From Campylobacteraceae bacterium (GTDB lineage: Bacteria > Campylobacterota > Campylobacteria > Campylobacterales > Sulfurovaceae), in NCBI GenBank assembly GCA_027065385.1, contig JAMOOP010000102.1:1-38061 (forward strand): a stretch of 38,061 nt of DNA, in the 5' to 3' direction. The notes beneath the pieces are model-generated. The model saw only the letters and a list, made by a program, of their open reading frames with translations. It did no database searches and was not told the origin of the DNA. This document shows positions 8,624 through 17,320 of this stretch, in pieces. A program made the position numbers and the translations under genes. Each line of letters starts with the position of its first letter. The stretch's first letter is position 1.

Positions 8624-9073
8624 ATGAAAAAAAAATATAGAGCTATTTTATTGACATCAATATTAGTTTTTGTAGGTTGCGAGACTGGAATGAAAAATAA
8701 GGTATCAGGTAATTCAACAGCTAATAACTCTACGGAGTCAGGTATAGTTTCAACAAAAGGTTCAAATGATTACTATAAACCATCTGTACCTAAAAATTCA
8801 GAGATAAGAAAGATATACTCTAAATTAGGGATACCAGGGTATTATATTCAAGTTGGCTACTTTAAAGAGAATAAACCAACAGGAGAGTTTATTAACCGTA
8901 TGGAGTTTTCTCAACTACCATATAAATTACTTAAAAAATTTAGTAATGGTCAAGTTGGATATTATGCACTAATTGGTCCTTATATATCATATAATAAAGC
9001 AGAAGAGATATTAGGAAGTGCAAAAGATTTTGTAACCCCTAATGCTTTTGTTGTTAAAGTGGTTCGTCCATAG
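8624..9073 (+). CDS. SPOR-domain lipoprotein
   Basis: A predicted lipoprotein. The N-terminus MKKKYRAILLTSILVFVGC ends in a lipobox-like FVGC, with Cys19 as the lipidation site. An Asn/Ser/Thr-rich linker follows to about residue 60, then a C-terminal SPOR domain from GYYIQVGYFK to VVKVVRP. SPOR domains bind denuded glycan strands in septal peptidoglycan, so a role in cell division or wall binding is likely; the exact partner is unknown. At 149 residues it is a short example, with no catalytic domain. It may be cotranscribed with ruvC. Its last codons form one arm of a hairpin terminator shared with the convergent Sel1 gene. Confidence 0.8.
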   Translation: MKKKYRAILLTSILVFVGCETGMKNKVSGNSTANNSTESGIVSTKGSNDYYKPSVPKNSEIRKIYSKLGIPGYYIQVGYFKENKPTGEFINRMEFSQLPYKLLKKFSNGQVGYYALIGPYISYNKAEEILGSAKDFVTPNAFVVKVVRP

Positions 9074-9084
9074 GACTCCACTTT
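9056..9084. terminator. Bidirectional hairpin terminator overlapping the end of the SPOR gene
   Basis: Two stacked stems: AAAGTGG (9056-9062) with CCACTTT (9078-9084), and GTCC (9066-9069) with GGAC (9073-9076) around an ATA loop. It lies between two convergent genes and overlaps the last codons and stop of the left one. Confidence 0.6.
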
Positions 9085-9087
9085 CCC

Positions 9088-10056
9088 TTAAAACTTATTC
9101 CCATTTTTATGGTAATCTCCAACTCTTCTACACGCTTGACTTTGTCCTAAATTACATGCTTTTGTAAAATATATAATCGCTTGTTCATCATTTTTTCTAA
9201 CTATATGGTTTTTTGTAGCAAATATTTCACCTAATTTATAACAACCAACTTTACTACCACCCTTACAAGCTTTCTGTGCTGTTTCAAAATCAACTTTACT
9301 GTTAATTTGGGTAATAGACTCTAGTTTATTACAACTTGCTATATCATCAAGGTCACAAGCTCTACTAAAGAACTGTTCAGCTTTTGCTTTATCTTTAGTT
9401 ACTCCAAATGAACCATTTTCATACATATTTCCAAGATTATTACAACCTGATGCTTCACCGTATTGACACGCATCTGTATATAGTGATATAGCCTCAAATA
9501 TATCTTTTCTAACATGAATACCATGAGCGTACATATATGCTAAATCATTACACCCTGCACCAACTCCTTTATCACACACTTTTTCAAAAAGTTGTTTTGC
9601 TCTATATTTACTAGCTTTTGTACCCTCTCCATGATAATACATAGAACCTAAATTATAACACCCCATTAAGTTTCCAAGTTTACATGATTTTTTATATAGT
9701 CCAAAAGCTATACCGTTATGTTTATCTGTGCCTTTACCATTGTTGTATAAATAAGCTAGGTTATTACACGCTACTGCATTATCTAAATCACACGCTTTTT
9801 TATAATACTCTTTTGCATATTCATAATCAATAGATACATCTTTTGTTCCATGGTCATATATTTTTCCAAGTTCATTACATGCACTGCTATCTTGTAAATC
9901 ACATGCTTTTTTATAATAGGTTACATAATCAGCATCTGTTAATGTATCAAGCCCTGTTGTTTTTGTTATAAGATGTCTATTACTTATTCCAATTAAAATT
10001 AATCCTAAGACGACTATTGTTGTAATAATTCCAAGAGTTGAGTTTATTCTTCCCAT
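9088..10056 (-). CDS. Cysteine-rich Sel1-repeat (Hcp-like) protein, membrane-anchored
   Basis: The 322-residue product has one N-terminal hydrophobic segment (about residues 8-26, GIITTIVVLGLILIGI) followed by eight Sel1-like repeats of about 36 residues. Each has the pattern YYKKACDLxxxxACNxLGxxYxxG with a C-x7-C pair, sixteen cysteines in all. This is the disulfide-stapled repeat layout of Helicobacter cysteine-rich Hcp proteins, which are periplasmic or secreted and have been linked to peptidoglycan or beta-lactam binding. The anchor may be an uncleaved signal or an inefficient signal peptide. Repeat 6 lacks the usual loop and is the most divergent. Substrate unknown. It is transcribed alone and ends at the hairpin shared with the SPOR gene. 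Confidence 0.85.
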   Translation of the reverse strand: MGRINSTLGIITTIVVLGLILIGISNRHLITKTTGLDTLTDADYVTYYKKACDLQDSSACNELGKIYDHGTKDVSIDYEYAKEYYKKACDLDNAVACNNLAYLYNNGKGTDKHNGIAFGLYKKSCKLGNLMGCYNLGSMYYHGEGTKASKYRAKQLFEKVCDKGVGAGCNDLAYMYAHGIHVRKDIFEAISLYTDACQYGEASGCNNLGNMYENGSFGVTKDKAKAEQFFSRACDLDDIASCNKLESITQINSKVDFETAQKACKGGSKVGCYKLGEIFATKNHIVRKNDEQAIIYFTKACNLGQSQACRRVGDYHKNGNKF

Positions 10057-10379
10057 TTTATAATCCTTTTTAATATAAAAGAATATCTCTTTTTCTTTAA
10101 TGTGTCAAGATTAAAATAAGATTTTAGTATATATAAAATAAAAATTAAGTTTTTATACTAATAATTTTTTTTAAAAAAATGACATCAAATAATTTAATAA
10201 AACATATAAAATTAAATAATAATCCCGTTTAACACCCCATAATATAAGGAGTTGAAAAAATAAAAAAAATATATTTTTTCTTAAGAAAACCACAATAAAA
10301 CCACAAAATCAATGATATACTTATTAATAATAAAAATAAAAAATATATAAAAAATACCTAAAAGAAGGGAATTAAAATC
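10057..10379. promoter_or_regulatory. 323-nt divergent intergenic region, no gene
   Basis: This AT-rich spacer separates the Sel1 gene (minus) from the NlpC/P60 gene (plus). No coding frame or RNA gene was recognised. It holds an 11-bp tandem direct repeat (10286-10307) and a -10 box (10313-10321) for the rightward gene; the rest is poly-A/T-rich and not explained. Confidence 0.5.
10286..10321 (+). promoter_or_regulatory. Tandem 11-bp direct repeat and promoter of the NlpC/P60 gene
   Basis: AAAACCACAAT (10286-10296) is followed directly by AAAACCACAAA (10297-10307). The extended -10 TGATATACT (10313-10321) begins five bases later, so the repeats cover the usual -35 position. Head-to-tail sites one helical turn apart are typical of OmpR/PhoB-type response regulators acting as activators; the regulator is not known. 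Confidence 0.5.
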
Positions 10380-11096
10380 ATGAAAACAGCTATATTAACA
10401 ACAATATTTTTATCATCTTTAACATTTTTCAATGGATGTTCAGATACTTCACCAAAACCAAATAAAAAATTAGCAAAAGAGTCTCTATCTGTTTATAATA
10501 TTATGGGAATAAAAGAGCCAACTAAACAGAGTTCTCTTTTTGTTGTAAAAGAGGATACTACACCAAAATATAACTTTATAATAACTAATAGTGGAAATTA
10601 TCAAGAGGAGTTTATACCTGTTTCTGATAACATTGAGGTTGTATCTTATGCCTCATATAGACCACAAACTTATAGAGATACAGATATGCTTATTAATAGC
10701 ATTGAAGCAAATGCTAAAAGTTTTTTAGGAACAAAATATGTATGGGGTGCAACAGGTCCTACTAAATTTGATTGTTCTGGATTTACTCAATGGGTATATC
10801 GTGATGTAGGAATAAATATTCCAAGAGTCTCTCGTGACCAAGCAAGAGTTGGAAACTATATAAGTTATAATAATTTAAGAAGAGGCGATATGGTCTTTTT
10901 TGATACTAAAAAACATAAAAAAGGTATTGTAACTCATGTTGGAATATATTTAGGAAATGGGAATTTTATACATGCAAGTTCTGCAGCTAAAAAAGTTGTA
11001 GTATATAATTTTAATGATAAACCTTATTATAAAGAGAGATTTTTATGGGGAAGAAGAGTTGTTCAAGATAGTCCATATTATGCATCAAGCTATTAG
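10380..11096 (+). CDS. NlpC/P60 family endopeptidase lipoprotein (copy 1)
   Basis: A predicted lipoprotein peptidase that cuts peptidoglycan stem peptides. Residues 1-20 form a lipoprotein signal ending FFNGC (Cys20). A low-complexity linker of about 90 residues follows, then a C-terminal NlpC/P60 domain (about 108-232) with the catalytic Cys132 in FDCSGFTQWVY, His186 in VTHVGIYLG and His198 in FIHASS. All three active-site positions are present, so it should be active. AGAAGGGA precedes the ATG. It is about 55% identical by eye over the catalytic domain to the lipoprotein at 21374-22129, so the two are paralogues. Family members usually cleave D-Glu to meso-DAP bonds; specificity here is inferred. 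Confidence 0.88.
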   Translation: MKTAILTTIFLSSLTFFNGCSDTSPKPNKKLAKESLSVYNIMGIKEPTKQSSLFVVKEDTTPKYNFIITNSGNYQEEFIPVSDNIEVVSYASYRPQTYRDTDMLINSIEANAKSFLGTKYVWGATGPTKFDCSGFTQWVYRDVGINIPRVSRDQARVGNYISYNNLRRGDMVFFDTKKHKKGIVTHVGIYLGNGNFIHASSAAKKVVVYNFNDKPYYKERFLWGRRVVQDSPYYASSY

Positions 11097-11205
11097 AGTA
11101 TTTTATAATTATAGTTTTTCTTTTATATTGACAACACAAAAAAACATTATTTTTGGGTTTTTAATTAAAAAAATATAGTTTTTTTTCTCTTTTATAGTTT
11201 TATTT

Positions 11206-11214
11206 TGCTATACT
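11206..11214 (+). promoter_or_regulatory. Extended -10 promoter of the first L,D-transpeptidase
   Basis: TGCTATACT with hexamer TATACT at 11209-11214. The start codon is 28 nt beyond the hexamer. The same TATACT box precedes the second copy. Confidence 0.5.
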
Positions 11215-11241
11215 CAAATTAAAAACTACCATAGGAGAGTT

Positions 11242-12987
11242 GTGAATACTTTGAAAAATATACTATTTATTATTATTACTATAATGTTGGCTGTAGTTAT
11301 TGAGGCAATGACTGTAAACTCTGCAAAAAAATTTAATTCTGCGAATAATCCTTTCCAGACGCTTACTCTAACAAATGAAACATATAATAAAGATGCTTCT
11401 TTATCTGAAATTATATATGGAGAAAAAGTTACAAAGGGTCTAATGGAATTGATTATTGATAATGGAGATAAGACTTTTAAAAATATATCAAATAGAGAGT
11501 TTATTGATAGTATATACAGGGCAAATGGTTATATTCCAATGTGGTTTACAAATAGAGGAGTAAATGCTAGAAAAGTAGATGATTTATTTAAAGTTATTAA
11601 TTCAGATGTTATTTTAGATAGAAAAGGGAATATTTTTAAAAGATATAAGTATTTAAAAAATCGTTTACAAAAAGATAATAATAGAACTATAGAAGAGGAG
11701 TTACTATTAGATATTCAACTCACATCTTTATATAAATCTTATCTCTCATTTCATATATATGGTTCAATAAAATGGTGGAATTTCCAAAATAATTTAAAGT
11801 GGCTAAGAAATAGTAAAATTACTGCTAATTGGGTTACATATACACCAAAATATGATATTCAAACTCTTATGTTAAACTACTCACCATCACAAATAGTCAA
11901 AGCCACTACTCCTACTAGTTTTGGTTATGGTAAGATGTTAAAAGAGTTAAAAAGATTAAAAGAGATTAAAAGAAAAGGTGGTTGGAAAAAAATACCAAAT
12001 AGTTCTCAATTAAAATATGGCAAATCTGGTAAATATGTAAATCTACTAAGAGAGAGATTAAGAAGTTCTGGTGATTATAGATGTTCTACAAAAGAGACTA
12101 GTTATGGTCGTTGTCTTAAAAAAGCTGTTAAGAGATTTCAAAAGAGACATGGTTTATATCCTAGTGGTGCTATAAATAGTTATACTAGAAAAAAGATGAA
12201 TATATCTGTTGATTGGAAAATAAAAAAGGTTCTTCTTAATCTTGATAGAATTAAAAGATTACCAGACCAACCTAATGATAGATATATTATGGTAAATATT
12301 CCTAATTTTAGGCTCTATTATATAGAGAATGGAAAAGAGAAGTTATCTATGAGAGTTATTGTAGGGGATAAAAAACATCACACTCCTATTTTTAGTAATA
12401 GAATATCTTTTATTGTTCTAAATCCGTATTGGATTATACCAGATAGTATTGTTCAAAAAGAGTTAATACCAAAGATGTTAAAAAATCCTAACTACTTAGC
12501 AGAAAAAGGTTATGAGGTTAGAACAAGTTATAATGTTAATAGACCACCAATAGATACAAGTAAGATTGATTGGTATAAGGTACTTAAATCTGGTCAAACA
12601 AAAAGATATAAGTTTATGCAACCACCAGGTCCTGATAATGCGTTAGGCAAAATTAAATTTAAATTTCCAAATCAGTTTTCTGTATATCTTCATGATACCT
12701 CAAATAAAAAGCTTTTTAAAAAAGGACATAGGGCATTTTCTCATGGTTGTATAAGAGTTGCCGAACCAAATACTCTTTTATCAACCTTTGCTAAACATGA
12801 AAAAAGTGTAAATTATAACCGTTGTCAACAGATTTTAAGAGGTAAACATAAGACACAACTAAATTTATCTAATAGTGTTCCAGTTCATATAGTATATCTT
12901 ACAGCATGGATAAATAGTGATGGATTGTTACACTATTGTGACGATATATATCACTATGATAGAAAACAGAGACGAGCTATACGATAA
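11242..12987 (+). CDS. L,D-transpeptidase, YcbB/LdtD type (tandem copy 1)
   Basis: A periplasmic enzyme that makes 3-3 crosslinks in peptidoglycan, or attaches proteins to it. The GTG start (11242) is chosen because AGGAGAG lies 4 nt upstream. Layout of 581 residues: an N-terminal hydrophobic anchor (8-22), the L,D-transpeptidase scaffold domain (about 85-245), a PG-binding-1 domain (about 255-320) and the YkuD catalytic domain (about 346-540). The catalytic motif is HGCIRV (H501, C503), with the supporting His484 in VYLHD. Two cysteines, C281 and C291, sit close together in the PG-binding domain. The next gene is a paralogue of the same layout after a 75-nt gap with its own -10 box. Confidence 0.93.
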   Translation: MNTLKNILFIIITIMLAVVIEAMTVNSAKKFNSANNPFQTLTLTNETYNKDASLSEIIYGEKVTKGLMELIIDNGDKTFKNISNREFIDSIYRANGYIPMWFTNRGVNARKVDDLFKVINSDVILDRKGNIFKRYKYLKNRLQKDNNRTIEEELLLDIQLTSLYKSYLSFHIYGSIKWWNFQNNLKWLRNSKITANWVTYTPKYDIQTLMLNYSPSQIVKATTPTSFGYGKMLKELKRLKEIKRKGGWKKIPNSSQLKYGKSGKYVNLLRERLRSSGDYRCSTKETSYGRCLKKAVKRFQKRHGLYPSGAINSYTRKKMNISVDWKIKKVLLNLDRIKRLPDQPNDRYIMVNIPNFRLYYIENGKEKLSMRVIVGDKKHHTPIFSNRISFIVLNPYWIIPDSIVQKELIPKMLKNPNYLAEKGYEVRTSYNVNRPPIDTSKIDWYKVLKSGQTKRYKFMQPPGPDNALGKIKFKFPNQFSVYLHDTSNKKLFKKGHRAFSHGCIRVAEPNTLLSTFAKHEKSVNYNRCQQILRGKHKTQLNLSNSVPVHIVYLTAWINSDGLLHYCDDIYHYDRKQRRAIR

Positions 12988-13024
12988 ACCATCTCTTCTA
13001 AGTTTATTTTTTCCTATTTTTAAC

Positions 13025-13030
13025 TATACT
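13025..13030 (+). promoter_or_regulatory. Possible -10 box of the second L,D-transpeptidase
   Basis: TATACT in the 75-nt spacer between the two transpeptidase genes, 32 nt before the ATG. There is no TGn extension, so it is weaker than the first copy's box. Confidence 0.35.
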
Positions 13031-13062
13031 TCAAAAAGATTAAGAAAAAAATAGGGGTCAAA

Positions 13063-14838
13063 ATGAAAACAGACAAATGGATAATAGCTACTCTTTTTTT
13101 TTCAATATTTTTATATGCAGAACCAATCACAAAGGAGAAACCTTTTGATAATTTACCTATAAAAACGGAGATAAAGAAAGATAAACTAAAGGATATAGCA
13201 AAAGAGGATAATAAAACCAGTATTTTAGATAAAGTTCAAATTGATTTAGCACTAAAGCTTACGAAAAAGAGAGTATCTTTACCTAAAGAAATTTCCCATA
13301 AAAAAAGATTTTTAAAACGATTTTATAGACAAAATAGCTATTTGCCATTATGGTTTGATAGTAAAGGTATTAGTAAAAAATCATCAGAACTATTTAAAAT
13401 AATAGAAGATGATATAACTCTAAATAAAGAAGGAAAAATATATAAAAGGTATCTATATTTAAAGAGTTATCTAAAAAGTAAAGATAGAGACAATACTCAT
13501 GCAGAGCTTTATTTAACAGTATTATATATAGATTTTTTAAATCATACTATTTATGGTTCAATTAAATGGAAATCATTTTCTTTACAGTTAAAAAATTTTA
13601 GACGAAGAGGAATACCTGCAAATTGGGTTACATATAAACCAAAATTTAGTATATCTGAACTACTTTTAAAACCTAATATAAAAGATACTATTAATGAAGT
13701 TACTCCTAAAAGATTTGGATATAGCCGACTATTAAAAGCACTTAAAAAACTTATAGAGTTAAAAAAGAGGGGTGGTTGGGAACAACTTCCTCATATTAAA
13801 AAGTTAGAATTAGGAGATAAAGGTTTAATAGTTTTAAAATTAAGAGAGAGATTAGAAGCATCAGGAGATATAGCTGTTTGTGAAAGTACTGCCGTAAATC
13901 TTTTTGAAGCAGAGGATAGTGAAGAGGCAGATATTAAAATTCAACCAGAAGCTACTTTTGATAAGTGTTTAGAAGATGGTGTTAAGAATTTTCAAGCAAG
14001 ACATGGTTTAGAGGCTGATGGAATAGTAGGTAGTGCAACACGAAAAATATTAAATATAACAGTAGAAGATAAAATAAAAAAAGTTTTATTAAATATAGAC
14101 AGAGTTAAATGGTTACCAAGAGAAGAGGATAAAAGATATATAATTGTTAATATTCCTGAATTTATGCTCCACTATATAGAAGATGGCAAAGAGAAAGATA
14201 CTATACCTGTTATTGTTGGAAAAAAAAGACACAATACACCTATATTTAAAGGGGATATATCTTATATTGTTTTAAATCCATATTGGAAAGTACCAGAGGG
14301 AATAGTGAGAAAAGAGATTATTCCACACATGATTAGAAATCCTCGTTATTTAAGAAAAGAGGGTTTAGAGATACATGTAAATTGGTATGAAAAATCTCGT
14401 AAAATCAACCCTTATAATATATATTGGGAAGATTACTATAATGGATATATGAAGTTTCCTTATCGTATAATGCAACCACCTGGACCTAAAAATGCACTAG
14501 GAAAGATAAAGTTTAAGTTTCCAAATAGATTTAATGTATATCTTCACGATACACCAACAAAACGACTTTTTCAAAAAACAAAAAGAGCATATTCTCATGG
14601 TTGTATAAGAGTATCTAAACCTGTAAAACTATTTGAAACTATTGCTTCATTTAATAATATAGATTTAAATAAATCTAAAAAGATTTTAAAAGGAAAAACT
14701 AAAGTACAAATTAATATTGAAAATGTAGTACCTGTTTATATTATATATCTAACAGCAGGATATAGTGAAAAAAATAAAGAAGTTGAGTTTAGAAATGATG
14801 TTTATGGTTATGATAAGATACAAAAGAGAGTCGATTAG
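13063..14838 (+). CDS. L,D-transpeptidase, YcbB/LdtD type (tandem copy 2)
   Basis: A paralogue of the gene just upstream, with the same order: signal peptide ending FLYAEP (about residue 20), a charged linker, scaffold domain (about 80-240), PG-binding-1 domain (about 246-332) and YkuD domain (about 357-550) with HGCIRV (H512, C514) and YLHD. A strong AGGGGT ribosome binding site precedes the ATG. Compared with copy 1 it has about 19 extra acidic residues between the two cysteines of the PG-binding domain (C273 and C302, against C281 and C291). It also seems to have a cleavable signal rather than an anchor. Both catalytic residues are present. The duplication suggests the two differ in location or partner rather than chemistry. 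Confidence 0.93.
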   Translation: MKTDKWIIATLFFSIFLYAEPITKEKPFDNLPIKTEIKKDKLKDIAKEDNKTSILDKVQIDLALKLTKKRVSLPKEISHKKRFLKRFYRQNSYLPLWFDSKGISKKSSELFKIIEDDITLNKEGKIYKRYLYLKSYLKSKDRDNTHAELYLTVLYIDFLNHTIYGSIKWKSFSLQLKNFRRRGIPANWVTYKPKFSISELLLKPNIKDTINEVTPKRFGYSRLLKALKKLIELKKRGGWEQLPHIKKLELGDKGLIVLKLRERLEASGDIAVCESTAVNLFEAEDSEEADIKIQPEATFDKCLEDGVKNFQARHGLEADGIVGSATRKILNITVEDKIKKVLLNIDRVKWLPREEDKRYIIVNIPEFMLHYIEDGKEKDTIPVIVGKKRHNTPIFKGDISYIVLNPYWKVPEGIVRKEIIPHMIRNPRYLRKEGLEIHVNWYEKSRKINPYNIYWEDYYNGYMKFPYRIMQPPGPKNALGKIKFKFPNRFNVYLHDTPTKRLFQKTKRAYSHGCIRVSKPVKLFETIASFNNIDLNKSKKILKGKTKVQINIENVVPVYIIYLTAGYSEKNKEVEFRNDVYGYDKIQKRVD

Positions 14839-14844
14839 TCTTTT

Positions 14845-14905
14845 ATCTTAAATTAATCTTAAATTAAAAATTTACTTGACAACTTAAGTATTTATTTAGT
14901 ATAAT
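14845..14905 (+). promoter_or_regulatory. Tandem 11-bp repeat with full -35/-10 promoter of the small Sel1 gene
   Basis: ATCTTAAATTA occurs twice in a row (14845-14855, 14856-14866). Nine bases later comes TTGACA (14876-14881), an 18-bp spacer, and TATAAT (14900-14905). A consensus -35 is uncommon in this window. The repeat is placed like an activator site for a response regulator. Confidence 0.6.
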
Positions 14906-14950
14906 TCCTAAGTTATATAAAAAAAGTTATTATAACAAAAGGAATTTATT

Positions 14951-15394
14951 ATGAAAAAATGTATTATAATTTTATTACTACTATTACCTCTTACTATGGT
15001 TTATGCTAAGGCTACAATATATCACCTTAATATAGATAAAAGAGTAACACTAAAACATGATATTTTTTATTATGCAAATAAAAAAGGAAATCCAAAAGCT
15101 CAATATGATTTAGCTATGAAATATAAAAAAGGTATAGATACACCAGTTAATTTAAAAAAGGCTTTCTACTATTTCCATAAATCTGCTACCAAAAATTATG
15201 CTCCTGCCCAATATCAATTAGGAATAGCTTTTAGAAGAGGTTTAGGAATAAAACCAAATCAAGAGTTAGCAAGATATTGGATTAGAAAATCTGCAAAAAA
15301 TAGATATACAAATGCTATAAATATCTTTAAAAGATACTACTCACATAAAATGCCTATTAAACAATTTAGATTTCAAACTATTGCTTCAAGATAG
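14951..15394 (+). CDS. Small periplasmic Sel1-repeat protein
   Basis: The 147-residue protein has a clear signal peptide (MKKCIIILLLLLPLTMVYAKA, cleavage after about residue 19). It then has two Sel1-like repeats, KGNPKAQYDLAMKYKKGI and KNYAPAQYQLGIAFRRGLGI, and a third degenerate one at the end. It lacks the cysteine pairs of the larger Sel1 protein at 9088-10056, so it is a different subtype. Sel1 repeats are protein-binding helical hairpins; the partner is unknown, but it follows the two L,D-transpeptidases and may act with them. It has its own strong promoter, including a TTGACA box, and an AAAGGAA ribosome binding site. Confidence 0.8.
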   Translation: MKKCIIILLLLLPLTMVYAKATIYHLNIDKRVTLKHDIFYYANKKGNPKAQYDLAMKYKKGIDTPVNLKKAFYYFHKSATKNYAPAQYQLGIAFRRGLGIKPNQELARYWIRKSAKNRYTNAINIFKRYYSHKMPIKQFRFQTIASR

Positions 15395-15407
15395 TATAGA
15401 ACTTATT

Positions 15408-15416
15408 TGATATAAT
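15408..15416 (+). promoter_or_regulatory. Extended -10 promoter of the ChaA-type antiporter gene
   Basis: TGATATAAT, just after the Sel1 gene stop. An AAGGAAGAAGG ribosome binding site lies between it and the ATG at 15451. Confidence 0.6.
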
Positions 15417-15450
15417 TCTTCTAATTAAAAAAGGAAGAAGGATTTATCAA

Positions 15451-16524
15451 ATGAAAGATTTATCTAAAGAGTATGCTCTTTTTGTTACAATTATCTCACT
15501 TATAATCTTTAGCATTTATGAACATACATTAGCCCATAGTAGCATAGGAAATATTATAGGATTTATAATACTCTTTGCTATAATTATTTACGCTTCACTT
15601 AGCGTTGCACATCATGCTGAGCTATTAGCTGAAAGGTTTGGAGAACCTTATGGTACACTTATTTTAACAATGAGTGCAGTAACTGTTGAGGTTATGATTA
15701 TTGCTATAATGATGTTACACTCACACAACCCTCTTCTAGCAAGGGATACTATATATTCAGCTATAATGTTAGATATAAATGGTCTTTTGGGAGTATCAGC
15801 TATTATTGGTGGTATTAAATTTGGAGAACAGCCATATAATATAGACTCTTCAAACTCTTATCTATCTATGTTACTTGTAGCTATTGGTTTATCTATGATA
15901 CTTCCTCAATTTGTAGATGCTGAACATAAAGATATTTTTATGTGGTTTATAGTTTTTGTATTTATTGCTTTATATTTAGTTTTTACAAAAATACAGTTAA
16001 AAAATCATAAATACTTTTTTGAATATATACCAAATAGTAACTCTTCTAGTAGTGAGTCTCATACAAATTTTAATATAAATCCTTGGTATCATGCAGCTCT
16101 TTTATTTATTTATATTATTTTAATTGGATTTTTATCTGAAATTTTAGCAGTCTTTATGGATAATAACTTAAAAGAGTTAGGACTTCCTCTCGCTTTAGGT
16201 GCTGTAGGAGTTGCAATTATTTCAGCTTCACCAGAACTTATAGTAGCTATTCGTTCAGCACTTAATAATAAAATGCAAACAGTTATAAATATTGCTTTAG
16301 GTGCATCTTTGGCTACTATTTTACTTACTGTTCCTGCTGTTATTATTATTAGTATGTTTTCAGGATTACATATAGAATTAGCTCTTTCTCCAATACAAGA
16401 ACTTCTTTTAGGTTTAACTATTCTTGTAAGTATTGTGAATTTTAATGATGGAGAGACAAATATGTTAGAGGGTTTTTTACATTTTATACTTTTTGTAGTA
16501 TTTGCATTTGTACTATTTTTATAA
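15451..16524 (+). CDS. chaA: ChaA-type calcium/sodium:proton antiporter
   Basis: An inner-membrane cation/proton exchanger of the CaCA superfamily, with about 10-11 hydrophobic segments over 357 residues. The two inverted alpha-repeats that bind the ion are visible. The first contains GEPYGTLILTMSAVTVEVMI with its conserved Glu. The second contains GAVGVAIISASPELIVAIRSA with the SPE motif. Segment HHAELLAERFGEPYGT is characteristic of ChaA. Length matches ChaA (about 360). It has its own promoter and a hairpin terminator at its end. The ion preference (Ca2+, Na+ or K+) cannot be told from sequence alone. Confidence 0.88.
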   Translation: MKDLSKEYALFVTIISLIIFSIYEHTLAHSSIGNIIGFIILFAIIIYASLSVAHHAELLAERFGEPYGTLILTMSAVTVEVMIIAIMMLHSHNPLLARDTIYSAIMLDINGLLGVSAIIGGIKFGEQPYNIDSSNSYLSMLLVAIGLSMILPQFVDAEHKDIFMWFIVFVFIALYLVFTKIQLKNHKYFFEYIPNSNSSSSESHTNFNINPWYHAALLFIYIILIGFLSEILAVFMDNNLKELGLPLALGAVGVAIISASPELIVAIRSALNNKMQTVINIALGASLATILLTVPAVIIISMFSGLHIELALSPIQELLLGLTILVSIVNFNDGETNMLEGFLHFILFVVFAFVLFL

Positions 16525-16528
16525 GAAG

Positions 16529-16546
16529 ATACCCCTTTTGGGGTAT
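16529..16546. terminator. Hairpin between the convergent antiporter and bactofilin genes
   Basis: ATACCCC (16529-16535), loop TTTT, GGGGTAT (16540-16546): a perfect 7-bp stem. It sits in the 34-nt gap between convergent stops and can serve both. The U-tracts are weak. Confidence 0.55.
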
Positions 16547-16558
16547 TAAGTGTTAAAA

Positions 16559-17320
16559 TTAAGCAGTTTCTGTATCAATAATTTCAGGTTTAACTTCTAA
16601 CTGTTTAGGTTTAGTCTCTTCATAAGTAACCATTGTACCTATAACTCGTCCACCCTCTTCAGTTTTAATATTTTTAACAGTAATTTCACCTTGAACAAAT
16701 CCATTTCTACCAACTTCTAGTAGCTCGGAAGCTGTAATTTTACCATCTATTTTACCATTTACAACAACTTTTTTACTCTCTAGTCTTTCAGTTGTTACTT
16801 TTCCATCATGACCTACTTCAATTGTATCATCAGAGTGAACTTTACCATCAACTACACCATGAATTACAACTTTTCTACTCTGAATAGTATTAGCTTTAAC
16901 TTTACCCTCTTTAGAGATTGTAACTATGTTTTTAGAGACTATATCTCCAATTACTGCACCACTAATTAAAAGGTTTTCTGTTTCGATTTTATTAGAAACT
17001 CTTCCAGTTCTTCTAATCTCTAAATCATCACAATATATCTCACCTTTGAGTTCACCTTCAATTGCTACAGTTTCAGCTTTTATAATACCATTTACTGTAC
17101 CAGTTTTTCCTATTGTTACATTTGCAATTGTAATATTACCTTCTAGCATACCATCAATTTGAACAAAGTCACTACCACTAATATTACCTTCTACTTTAAT
17201 ACCTTTTGATATAACTGTTGACGCATTTGGTTTTGTTGGTTTTGGTTTCTCTTTTTGCATAACTTCTACCTCTTTTTTGGGTGTATCCTGAACTTTATCA
17301 TTTTTTCTAAAAAATGCCAT
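16559..17320 (-). CDS. Bactofilin family cytoskeletal protein, extended
   Basis: Bactofilins polymerise into filaments on the inner face of the membrane and place peptidoglycan enzymes. The 253 residues have a Lys/Pro-rich N-terminal tail (1-35), a right-handed beta-helix of repeating GxIxG turns (about 37-230; for example VEGNISGSDFVQIDGMLEGN and VVVNGKIDGKITASELLEVG) and a short acidic tail. The helix region is nearly twice the usual bactofilin core of about 110 residues, as if two cores were fused head to tail. AAAGGGGAAAG precedes the ATG. The gene is alone and diverges from rpmI. In Helicobacter a bactofilin (CcmA) with wall hydrolases sets cell curvature; the nearby wall enzymes make a similar role plausible. 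Confidence 0.88.
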   Translation of the reverse strand: MAFFRKNDKVQDTPKKEVEVMQKEKPKPTKPNASTVISKGIKVEGNISGSDFVQIDGMLEGNITIANVTIGKTGTVNGIIKAETVAIEGELKGEIYCDDLEIRRTGRVSNKIETENLLISGAVIGDIVSKNIVTISKEGKVKANTIQSRKVVIHGVVDGKVHSDDTIEVGHDGKVTTERLESKKVVVNGKIDGKITASELLEVGRNGFVQGEITVKNIKTEEGGRVIGTMVTYEETKPKQLEVKPEIIDTETA

